IMG/VR virus record: IMGVR_UViG_3300025151_000263
Span: 1-25,774 of that record
Direction: 5' to 3' (one strand)
Length of the DNA: 25,774 nt
Source of the DNA: a virus
In this document: positions 17,255 through 23,832 of the stretch, piece by piece
Position numbering within the stretch: position 1 is the stretch's first letter
Layout of the letters: the number at the start of each line of letters is the position of its first letter
Position numbers and translations under genes: made by a program
The notes under the pieces: generated by a model
The model's database searches: none
What the model saw: the letters and a program-made list of their open reading frames with translations, nothing else
Told to the model about the DNA's origin: nothing

Positions 17255-17800
17255 TTGAAGAATAAACTTTTAATTTTAGTTCTTGTTTTATCTGCTTGCG
17301 CTACACCTATACACAAGACAAAAGCAGAAACAAACACTATCAGTAGTACACTTACGGGTACAACTACTGTAGACAAAACACCGCCGACTGCCTCTGCGCC
17401 GAACTTGGTTCTCAACAACCAGGACGTATGCAGCTACCCTGCCTCCGCAGCAGTTCAAACCCAAATACTGGGTTTTGCAGCAGGAACCACTATCCGCGAT
17501 AAGAACTGCGAACGCCTCAAACTATCGAGGGTTCTGTATTTCTCGGGCATGAAGGTAGCGGCGGTCTCTTTACTGTGCCAAGACCCCAGAGTATTTTCTG
17601 CTATGAATATGGCAGGTACTCCTTGCCCTTACATGGGTAAGATAGGGGCTGAGGCTACAGCTTTGTGGGAAGCTAACCCAAAGAAGAGACCAGACTACAA
17701 ACAACTTAAGCGGTCTAACGAAGCAAAAGCAGGGCGTTGGAGAAGGGTTCGCGGAGAAGTGACGTGGGTTCCTGAAGATGAAGAAGATACTGACGACTAG
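17255..17800 (+). CDS. Secreted lipoprotein with conserved Cys core (envelope cassette gene 1)
   Basis: 181 residues. Start is TTG directly after the previous stop; AAGGA lies 7 bases upstream and no better start is near. The N-terminus is a lipoprotein signal, MKNKLLILVLVLSAC, with lipobox LSAC (Cys15). Residue +2 is Ala, favouring the outer membrane. A Ser/Thr-rich linker (about 20-50) leads to a core with Cys in DVCSYP, KNCERLKLS, LLCQDPRVF and TPCPYMG, so two disulphides are possible. The C-terminus is basic then acidic. I recall similar cores in other marine phage proteins without known function. Bases about 17401-17520 are near 52% G+C by hand count, against about 30% at 16921-16980, suggesting acquisition. 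It overlaps the next gene by 23 bases. Confidence 0.75.
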   Translation: MKNKLLILVLVLSACATPIHKTKAETNTISSTLTGTTTVDKTPPTASAPNLVLNNQDVCSYPASAAVQTQILGFAAGTTIRDKNCERLKLSRVLYFSGMKVAAVSLLCQDPRVFSAMNMAGTPCPYMGKIGAEATALWEANPKKRPDYKQLKRSNEAKAGRWRRVRGEVTWVPEDEEDTDD

Positions 17801-19583
17801 CTTACTGCTAGTCTTTCCTTTCTTACAGGCAGATATTACTAGAGAAATTTGTCTAGCTAATCCTAACTGCACTATTACAGAGCAAACAACAACAGTAGAG
17901 ACAGAGGTTACGTCAGGTAATCTTGTGCCTGAGCTTAAAGATTGGCAAATGTCAGGGGACGCTACAGTTACGGGCGGTAATTACAGTTACTGTCAAGCAG
18001 GAGAAGCGTGTACAGGGTCTCAAGGTGGTACATTTAGCACAGAAATAGACTTTTCTGACGAGATGACAAAGGCTGAGATTAACAAGGGATTTGACTTTAA
18101 CTACGGAGTAACTGTTAATAGCCACAGCAGTAATGCTACGTTACCTTTGTGTGCTGACACAACAGGAGACTGTAAAGATACTGTTAAGATTAACGTAGTT
18201 CTAACAGAGAATAGTATAGAGATAGGAGAAAGTTTCTCTCACGAATTTGTATTAGACTATAAAGACCAGTACACCTATCAGTTTTCTCAATCTATCGGAA
18301 CGAATAACTACGAACAGTTGTCTGCTTGGTTATCTCTTTACGGCATAGATGACGGATACCCTAGCGGTATGTGGGGGCCACAGTTTATAGACCCGTACCT
18401 GACGTTAAATTATACGTCTATCGAGTACATTACAAACGAGATATACAACGTCATAGAAGCTGTAATAGACAATGACCAAACAGATTTAATTGTAGATATT
18501 ATTACAGAAGATACACAGACAGGCGAGTTAGTTGTAGTAGACACTATATCAGAAGAGGAAGAAGCAGTAGCTTTACTAGCAGAGCAAGAAGCGGCTAGGT
18601 TAGAAGAAGAACGCCTAGCACAAGAAGAAGCTGACAGAATAGCTGAAGAAGAACGATTGGCTGAAGAAGCAAGAATAGCTGCAGAGTTACTGGCAGAACA
18701 GGAAGCAGAAGAAGAACGAGAGGCTACAGTAGTTACCATAGCTGCTAGTGAAACAGAGATACAGTTTGAGGACTCTCCAGAGGACATATTTAACGAACCT
18801 CCAGAGATGCACTTTGCAGGGGGGCCAGAAGGCCCGATTGACTTTGCTGATACTACCGATACTTTTAGTTCTGCGGTGTTAGAAACAGCAATAGATACGC
18901 CTTCTCCTATGGAGCATTCAGGTGGTTTTGACCAGATGCCAGAGCCAGAAATATCTATGGAAATGGCTCCTCCAGACATGGGTTTTTCTAGCTTTGATGA
19001 ACCTATGTCAGAAGTACCCTTAGAAATGCCTGTAGACGCTCCTGAGATGCCCTCTATTGAGAGCATAGAGATGGAGGTAGAGCCAACCATAGCTCCTGTT
19101 GTAGAAGCTCCTAGAGAGGCTCCTGTGGCTCCTGAGAGTACCCCAGAACCAGAGGCTCCTAGAGTGGTAGAAAGTACCTCTGAGCCTGAGCCTGAAGCTA
19201 GTCCTGAGCCGTCAAGTAATCCTGAGCCTAGAGAGGAGCCTAGGACAGAAGTAGCGTCTGCAAGTGAGCCAGAAGAAAAGCCTGTAGCAGTTAAAGTCAA
19301 GCCTAAAGAAAGCAAGAAAGAACGTGTAGCCAGGAAGGTAGCTGAAAGAGTAATGACTACTTTAGCACAAACGTACAATGTGACTATGCAAAACGTAGCT
19401 TTAAATGTTATGGGAAGGCAGACAGATATTACATCTTACAATCAACAGATGCTTGACGCATCTAGCTGGTATCCTGACATGCAATTAGAGGGAGGTACGA
19501 ACTACGACCACCCTAGTCAGATATACATACAAGCAGCAGCTAATCAAGATATGGCAGAGTTGGAGGCTATACAATGGAGATAG
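17778..19583 (+). CDS. Secreted modular stalk protein (envelope cassette gene 2)
   Basis: 601 residues with a Sec signal (MKKILTTSLLLVFPFLQA, cleavage near 18). Modules in order: a beta-rich domain with several Cys (about 45-220), probably a jelly-roll or lectin-like fold; a Glu/Ala/Arg coiled coil (about 258-316); an acidic linker; a Pro/Glu/Met-rich stalk (about 385-500); a short Lys-rich hinge (504-522); and a helical C-terminal domain (523-601) with AQTYNVTMQNVALNVMG. The coiled coil plus Pro/Glu stalk recalls TolA/TonB periplasm-spanning architecture, but no TonB or TolA end domain is seen. It starts inside the lipoprotein gene and its end overlaps the next start by 10 bases, so the three are coupled. 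Virion or periplasmic role unresolved. Confidence 0.7.
   Translation: MKKILTTSLLLVFPFLQADITREICLANPNCTITEQTTTVETEVTSGNLVPELKDWQMSGDATVTGGNYSYCQAGEACTGSQGGTFSTEIDFSDEMTKAEINKGFDFNYGVTVNSHSSNATLPLCADTTGDCKDTVKINVVLTENSIEIGESFSHEFVLDYKDQYTYQFSQSIGTNNYEQLSAWLSLYGIDDGYPSGMWGPQFIDPYLTLNYTSIEYITNEIYNVIEAVIDNDQTDLIVDIITEDTQTGELVVVDTISEEEEAVALLAEQEAARLEEERLAQEEADRIAEEERLAEEARIAAELLAEQEAEEEREATVVTIAASETEIQFEDSPEDIFNEPPEMHFAGGPEGPIDFADTTDTFSSAVLETAIDTPSPMEHSGGFDQMPEPEISMEMAPPDMGFSSFDEPMSEVPLEMPVDAPEMPSIESIEMEVEPTIAPVVEAPREAPVAPESTPEPEAPRVVESTSEPEPEASPEPSSNPEPREEPRTEVASASEPEEKPVAVKVKPKESKKERVARKVAERVMTTLAQTYNVTMQNVALNVMGRQTDITSYNQQMLDASSWYPDMQLEGGTNYDHPSQIYIQAAANQDMAELEAIQWR
19115..19275 (+). repeat. Low-complexity Pro/Glu-coding repeats
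   Basis: Imperfect short repeats of CCTGAG and GAGGCTCCT encode the Pro-Glu-Ala-Ser stalk of the secreted protein. This low-complexity DNA could vary stalk length by slippage. It also creates a long, meaningless Ser-rich frame on the minus strand. Confidence 0.7.
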
Positions 19584-20026
19584 AATACAAAGGAATAAAA
19601 CTAGAGGGAACTAAGCTTCTGGTTATTGCACCACTATTAGGCACAATACTAGGGAGTCTGTGGGGAGGTTTTGAGCTGTTTACACGCTACCAATCTATGG
19701 AAGAGAAAATAAACGCCTATGTTGCTCCTGATATATCTGAGATAGAAAAGTTAGTTGCTGTATTCCAGAAAGAGACTACTAACGCTAAAGACTTAATGAT
19801 GGAGTCTCGTAACCAGACTAGAGAGGATATCGCTACGCTGTACAAGAACTTAGACAAACAAGACCTGCGTAACAGGTCTAATGTAGAGTCTGTAAGAGAG
19901 ATGATTACAGCATTTGAAGGTCGACTAGCAGACAAGATGGCTAGACTAGACGAACAGCAAGACGACTTAGAGTCTAAGCTTGACCTACGCATTAAACGTG
20001 CTTTAGAAAACCCTCTAATGAAGTAG
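19574..20026 (+). CDS. Inner-membrane coiled-coil protein (envelope cassette gene 3)
   Basis: 150 residues. A short N-terminus (MEIEYKGIKLEGTK) precedes one transmembrane segment at about residues 14-36 with a Gly-rich core (PLLGTILGSLWGGFELF). About 110 residues of heptad-pattern coiled coil follow, ending in a short basic tail. One N-terminal anchor and a long periplasmic coiled coil is the layout of inner-membrane spanins (Rz), though no Rz motif is seen. I recognise the N-terminal pattern EYKG.K..GTKLL from other marine phages, where its role is also unknown. GGAGG lies 7-8 bases upstream inside the previous gene, so translation is coupled. Its stop abuts the stop of the converging gene. 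Confidence 0.72.
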   Translation: MEIEYKGIKLEGTKLLVIAPLLGTILGSLWGGFELFTRYQSMEEKINAYVAPDISEIEKLVAVFQKETTNAKDLMMESRNQTREDIATLYKNLDKQDLRNRSNVESVREMITAFEGRLADKMARLDEQQDDLESKLDLRIKRALENPLMK

Positions 20027-20233
20027 CTAAAACAGCTTCTTACTCTTAAACAGTTTCCTAGCCTTAGCTCCTACGCTTTCGCTGTTCTTTATTTTGTTTA
20101 TCTTTTCTTTTAACCTTTGATTTTCTTTTTTTAACATGTCGCGTTCTTGACGTAGGTTCTCTATGTCTCGCATTAAAACATTTATAACTCGCATTGTGCT
20201 GTCCTCTAACATTTTCTTTCCTAAAGCTCGCAT
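20027..20233 (-). CDS. Small coiled-coil protein at end of replication operon
   Basis: 68 residues, nearly all helical, with a leucine-zipper-like stretch (IENLRQERDMLKKENQRL, about 25-42) and a very basic C-terminus (KARKLFKSKKLF). Not recognised; dimeric DNA or RNA binding is possible. The start at 20233 overlaps the reductase end by 13 bases. The AGGAGG before it is only 3 bases away and also encodes the reductase's conserved Ser-Gly-Gly. The ATG at 20212 has AGGA at 6 bases and is a plausible alternative (61 residues). Confidence 0.6.
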   Translation of the reverse strand: MRALGKKMLEDSTMRVINVLMRDIENLRQERDMLKKENQRLKEKINKIKNSESVGAKARKLFKSKKLF

Positions 20234-22161
20234 ACTCCTCCTGAACAGGCTAATTCTGGTTGCACAGAAGTATTATCTCCTGACTCGTAATCTTTTAATA
20301 GTCCCCAATTTAACGATTTGGGCATGTCTTTTTGTAATTGTTTATATGTTTGGGCATCTATCTCTTCGTAAGGTGCTTGCACGTAAGTATGCTCACTTAC
20401 AGGTAAGAAAGAGATACCTGACATAGTTTCAAAGTTTCTGTACACGTAAGCTGACACATCTAAGAAGTCTTCTTTCGTGTAGTAAATCGTTACAGAAGGT
20501 TTGTGTTCTGTGTAGTAGTCATTGTATAACTGCCACATAGTCAACTGCTCTACTGCATCAACATCTTTAACACAGACACTACTCTTAGGTGCTTTCATAG
20601 GAAACGAAAACACTATGTTCTGGTCGTTCATTGTGTCTTGTTCCCACGGCACACCTTGGTCTTTTAGAAAGTTAGTTAGTGGGTCTTTTATGTCGTTTCT
20701 AACCCTTCTAATGTAGTACGGAGAAAACCTGGGGTGTACTCCTGACGACGTATCGCACAACTGAGACACAGTGCCAGAAGGTTTAACACACGTTGTAGCT
20801 GCAGCCTGATTAATTCCTATCTTTTTAGCGATAACTTTGTTGTGGTCTACACAAACTTTCTGCAGGGTTTCTAACCAATCTATCATCTCGTCTGTACGAA
20901 CAACAGACAGTTTCTGTCCACTGAGTAAGTCGTGGTCGCAACACCCTGTTAGAGACACACCTAGTAAAGCTTCTTCTTCACAGTTAACCTGCCACCTTTT
21001 CGACAGAAATTTAAAGTCAGTTAGACTAGCCTGTAATGTACCTAAAAAGGTTGCGTGTTTAATCTTTTCAATTAAAGTTTCTTTTGTATCCTCTGGTCTA
21101 ATTATAGCTTCTGTTAAGTTACAGAACTGTGCAGGTCTTAACAGTATTTCTGAACAAGGGTTACAGCCCCAATCCTGGTTCTCATCTCTGCGGTGGTTTA
21201 TGTACTTAGTTACGGCTGCTTGTCTGTTAAAGATTCCACGCTCTCCGTTCTTGTCCTCGAACAAAGACACCATCTCTCGCATAAATGAGTTAACATCTGG
21301 CTTGCAAGTGTACGCAATCGAGTTGTTAGCCAAGGCTCTGTGCGGTGCGCCCCCTTCTTCGATAGGAAGCCACCACTGAGAAGCCTTAGCACCACGCAAA
21401 CGCTCGTCAGTAAGGTTACTAAGAGAGATAAGAGCAGAACGACGAACCCCTCCAACAACCACAATATCAGCAATCTTACATACGACATCATGCACCTCCA
21501 AAGTCGTAAGCTGTCTGCCTGCAGCAGACTTAAATGTTTCGACGGTGTATAAAAATAAATTATTTAAAGGCTCTGGCCCCGAAGCTCTGCCTCCAAATGT
21601 TTTTAATCTAGCACCTGCTGGTCGTATCTTAGACAAGTCCCATTTAGGTATAAGACCTGTGTACAGCAAAGAGATAAGCTCTCGGTAAGCTTTAGCCCAA
21701 CCTAACTTAGAATCTTTGACTACTATTGTGGTGTCGGTCTCTTCTATTTCGTGCGGGAGTGAAGGTAACTTATTAACGTACTCACGCTCTACCGAAAAAC
21801 CTACTCCTGTACCGCACATAAGTACGTAAACAATCTCTGAAAACACTTTTTGGTTGTCTATTGGAACGTAAGCGCAGTTGTACCCTGCTACATTGTGGGC
21901 TTTTAACGCCTCTCCTGCTGACATCATAACACGCATCGAAGGCATTACTTCCATTCTACGAACAGCCTCCATAGCGTTTGACAATTCGTTAACTAACTGT
22001 TTGTCTTTTTTTCCGCTACCCCACCCTTTGTTTTTAGGCAGTCGCTCTATCCAGAAATCTTTTACGCGGTCTACTGTCTCGTCCCAAGTCTCTCTTCTTC
22101 CTAAATCGTCTCGATATCGAGAGTATCGTGATTGATGTATATACTCTTGGTATAAATTCAC
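20221..22161 (-). CDS. nrdJ: Class II (adenosylcobalamin-dependent) ribonucleotide reductase, monomeric type
   Basis: Reduces ribonucleotides to deoxyribonucleotides for phage DNA synthesis, using B12 to make a thiyl radical. 646 residues, shorter than the Lactobacillus monomeric enzyme (739). Active-site residues can be placed: Cys96 in GYNCAY (first redox Cys), Cys336 and Glu338 in NPCSEI (radical Cys and Glu), and Cys347 eleven residues later, the family spacing. PSGTVS is at 461-466. The C-terminal shuttle pair is Cys639 and Cys644 in CSGGVCEL. There is no ATP-cone and no small radical-generating subunit gene nearby, both consistent with class II. Start is GTG directly after the previous stop, with GAGGAG upstream. 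It is probably the last large gene of the minus-strand operon. Confidence 0.94.
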   Translation of the reverse strand: MNLYQEYIHQSRYSRYRDDLGRRETWDETVDRVKDFWIERLPKNKGWGSGKKDKQLVNELSNAMEAVRRMEVMPSMRVMMSAGEALKAHNVAGYNCAYVPIDNQKVFSEIVYVLMCGTGVGFSVEREYVNKLPSLPHEIEETDTTIVVKDSKLGWAKAYRELISLLYTGLIPKWDLSKIRPAGARLKTFGGRASGPEPLNNLFLYTVETFKSAAGRQLTTLEVHDVVCKIADIVVVGGVRRSALISLSNLTDERLRGAKASQWWLPIEEGGAPHRALANNSIAYTCKPDVNSFMREMVSLFEDKNGERGIFNRQAAVTKYINHRRDENQDWGCNPCSEILLRPAQFCNLTEAIIRPEDTKETLIEKIKHATFLGTLQASLTDFKFLSKRWQVNCEEEALLGVSLTGCCDHDLLSGQKLSVVRTDEMIDWLETLQKVCVDHNKVIAKKIGINQAAATTCVKPSGTVSQLCDTSSGVHPRFSPYYIRRVRNDIKDPLTNFLKDQGVPWEQDTMNDQNIVFSFPMKAPKSSVCVKDVDAVEQLTMWQLYNDYYTEHKPSVTIYYTKEDFLDVSAYVYRNFETMSGISFLPVSEHTYVQAPYEEIDAQTYKQLQKDMPKSLNWGLLKDYESGDNTSVQPELACSGGVCEL

Positions 22162-22359
22162 TTAGTCTAGCTCCTCATATAATTTTTTCATTTTAGCATA
22201 AGTTTTAGGAAACTCTACAATGTCTATGTCTCTGCCTAGTTTAGTACACATAGACTGAGCAGCCTCTACAAATGTAGCTGCAAGGTAAGCTATGTCTTTA
22301 TCTGGCAGTTTAGGTGTGGGCTGTATTTTTTTCTTAGTAACTTTTTTAGTAGTGGTCAT
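22162..22359 (-). CDS. Small Lys-rich hypothetical protein
   Basis: 65 residues. The first 16 are Thr/Lys-rich and probably disordered. The rest is helical, with DIAYLAATFVEAAQSMC and a C-terminal YAKMKKLYEEL. No known family. Its start overlaps the upstream gene's stop in an ATGA arrangement and its own stop touches the reductase GTG. It is therefore a coupled member of the operon, perhaps an accessory to one of these enzymes. Confidence 0.6.
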   Translation of the reverse strand: MTTTKKVTKKKIQPTPKLPDKDIAYLAATFVEAAQSMCTKLGRDIDIVEFPKTYAKMKKLYEELD

Positions 22360-22538
22360 ATCTCTTCTACCTCATCGTCTTCTAGTTCTGGTTCATCTAT
22401 AAATTTACTGCGTTTTAACTTAAATTTTTCTTGAAAAGCCTCAAGTAATTCTTCAGAAGAAATCTCTAGTATTTCCACAATTAAATCAGGGTCATAGGTA
22501 TTGGCTACCTCTGCCATAAGCTCATCGTGTGTTAACAT
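22356..22538 (-). CDS. Small acidic conserved phage protein
   Basis: 60 residues; start chosen at the ATG at 22538, two bases after the metallophosphoesterase stop. A longer frame exists but would run through that gene. The core, MLTHDELMAEVANTYDPDLI then VEILEISSEELLEAF, matches a pattern (DPD-L...L-IS-EELL-F) I recognise from small proteins in the replication operons of many marine phages. The C-terminus is very acidic. Function unknown. Confidence 0.65.
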   Translation of the reverse strand: MLTHDELMAEVANTYDPDLIVEILEISSEELLEAFQEKFKLKRSKFIDEPELEDDEVEEI

Positions 22539-22540
22539 AG

Positions 22541-23302
22541 TTATCCGTACTCTTTCAGTAGGTACTCCATACTTACTTCCATCAGGTCGTAGTCCCCGTT
22601 GTTGATTTCGTGCTTCATCATAATACCCGACCAGCTCTGTGCATTCTTTTGTGGGCCTAGATATTCGTGGTAGTCTTGATAGAACCGACCGCAGACTAGC
22701 CCCCTTCGACGTTGACCAGTACATGTGTATATCTCTCCTGTTTGTTTAGTTTGCTGGTGTCCCATTGTAAAACTGTGACCTAAATTCTTTAGCTTGTTCT
22801 CTATCGAACCTCCGATAGAGTTTGACATAAGGCTAGAAGGATTAACAAAGTAGTGCGAGTAACAGATACCATCTAACTCTACAATCTCTAAGAAGTCGTA
22901 TGTGTGTACACCCAAGTCTGCTAAAGGATTAAAGATTAGCTCCTCTATCGAAAGGTAATTGTTTAACATACGCATACCTGCAGAAGCAGATGCTCTGACA
23001 ATACGCTGTTCGTGATTACCTAAACAGTAATGTATCTCTGGGTCGTACTTAGGAGTTCGTAAAGTTTTGAGAAAGTTATTCATCTCTCTCCACCCTACAT
23101 CTAGGTCTGCCTGTACGTCTTTAGATTCCCACCCTTTATCTCCTGGCTTATCGTAGCTAGACAAGGAGGGCATGTCCCACCAATCACCAATAATGATAAT
23201 TTTTTCTGGTTTATGTTTCTTCAAGTACCGCGCTGCAGCCGTAATGTGGTCTGTCTTAGACTCGGGGAATATCTGAGTATCGGGTATCATTGCGTGTTTC
23301 AT
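22541..23302 (-). CDS. Calcineurin-like metallophosphoesterase
   Basis: Two-metal phosphoesterase, 253 residues from the ATG at 23302. That start makes an ATGA overlap with the upstream stop and has AAGGAG 11 bases before it. A GTG at 23314 would overlap the ribosome site and is rejected. Motifs in order: PDTQ (7-10; the usual DxH first motif has Gln in place of His, as in other phage members), GDWWD (39-43), GNHE (95-98), SHYF with His150, and GHQQ (181-184). The five blocks cover the metal-binding set. Substrate is unknown; DNA, RNA or phosphoprotein are possible. Its neighbours favour a nucleic-acid role. Confidence 0.85.
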   Translation of the reverse strand: MKHAMIPDTQIFPESKTDHITAAARYLKKHKPEKIIIIGDWWDMPSLSSYDKPGDKGWESKDVQADLDVGWREMNNFLKTLRTPKYDPEIHYCLGNHEQRIVRASASAGMRMLNNYLSIEELIFNPLADLGVHTYDFLEIVELDGICYSHYFVNPSSLMSNSIGGSIENKLKNLGHSFTMGHQQTKQTGEIYTCTGQRRRGLVCGRFYQDYHEYLGPQKNAQSWSGIMMKHEINNGDYDLMEVSMEYLLKEYG

Positions 23303-23832
23303 AGTTTTAGCCACTCCTTAGGCATCTCTACACCTACTGCTGAATCAATAAACTGTTTGTCACACCAACCTGTGTACCGCATAGTCTTATTGCGAGTTAC
23401 CCAGTTATCATACATGAATAACATTTTAAAATTATCTTTGTTTAGTTCGTTGTCACTTGCTAGAACAGCAAGGATTTTAGTTCTTCCTGCGGAGTCCCAC
23501 TTACCTTTGGCTTCCACCCAGATTCCCAACTCGGGGAGCCAGAAATCAGGTGTATAACTAGCCAGCCTACCAACAGCGTTACTACCACAAGCCTGACATA
23601 TGCCCCGTTTCGTTGGATAAATGTACTTAATTTGTTTCGGTTCGTATTCAAACGCAACGCCTTTCTCCTCTAATTTAGATGCTACGTTTTGTTCGTATTG
23701 AGATTTATAAGGAGCTAGTAGCTGCGCTCTCCTTGTTCTCTTCTTTTTCAACTTTGAACGGGCATTCGTCTGGGATTTTTTTCCATATCCATAAGAGTTC
23801 AGCGTTCGTGTTGAACTTTTCTTTCCAACCAT
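23299..23832 (-). CDS. T7 gp3-like endonuclease I (Holliday junction resolvase)
   Basis: Resolves branched DNA before packaging and can help break down host DNA. 177 residues from the ATG at 23832, chosen because AAGGA lies 8 bases upstream; a frame back to 23883 lacks this. Catalytic residues match T7 endonuclease I: Glu47 in QYEQ, Asp96 in TPDF, and Glu107 and Lys109 in VEAKG. It differs from T7 (149 residues) by a basic Ser/Lys/Arg-rich N-terminal extension of about 38 residues and an insertion with a CxxC (GICQACG, 77-83) before the active site. It overlaps the exonuclease gene by 128 bases. Confidence 0.88.
   Translation of the reverse strand: MVGKKSSTRTLNSYGYGKKSQTNARSKLKKKRTRRAQLLAPYKSQYEQNVASKLEEKGVAFEYEPKQIKYIYPTKRGICQACGSNAVGRLASYTPDFWLPELGIWVEAKGKWDSAGRTKILAVLASDNELNKDNFKMLFMYDNWVTRNKTMRYTGWCDKQFIDSAVGVEMPKEWLKL

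Noticed and set aside
18410-19378. Long minus-strand frame of 322 residues, Ser/Gly-rich
   Set aside because: It is the antisense of the repetitive Glu/Pro-coding part of the secreted protein; low complexity, no ribosome site, no domain.
20018-20041. Possible bidirectional terminator at the converging gene ends
   Set aside because: Only an interrupted stem of about seven pairs (AGCT core, then a T-T mismatch) with no T-run on either strand.
20837-21379. Plus-strand frame of 180 residues opposite the reductase
   Set aside because: Antisense shadow; the reductase motifs on the minus strand are unambiguous.
22539-22724. N-terminal extension of the small acidic protein to 122 residues
   Set aside because: The added part lies wholly inside the metallophosphoesterase and is unlike the conserved core; the ATG at 22538 is better placed.
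23303-23314. GTG start of the metallophosphoesterase
   Set aside because: The GTG overlaps the AAGGAG ribosome site, so it cannot be used with it; the ATG at 23302 forms a typical ATGA overlap.
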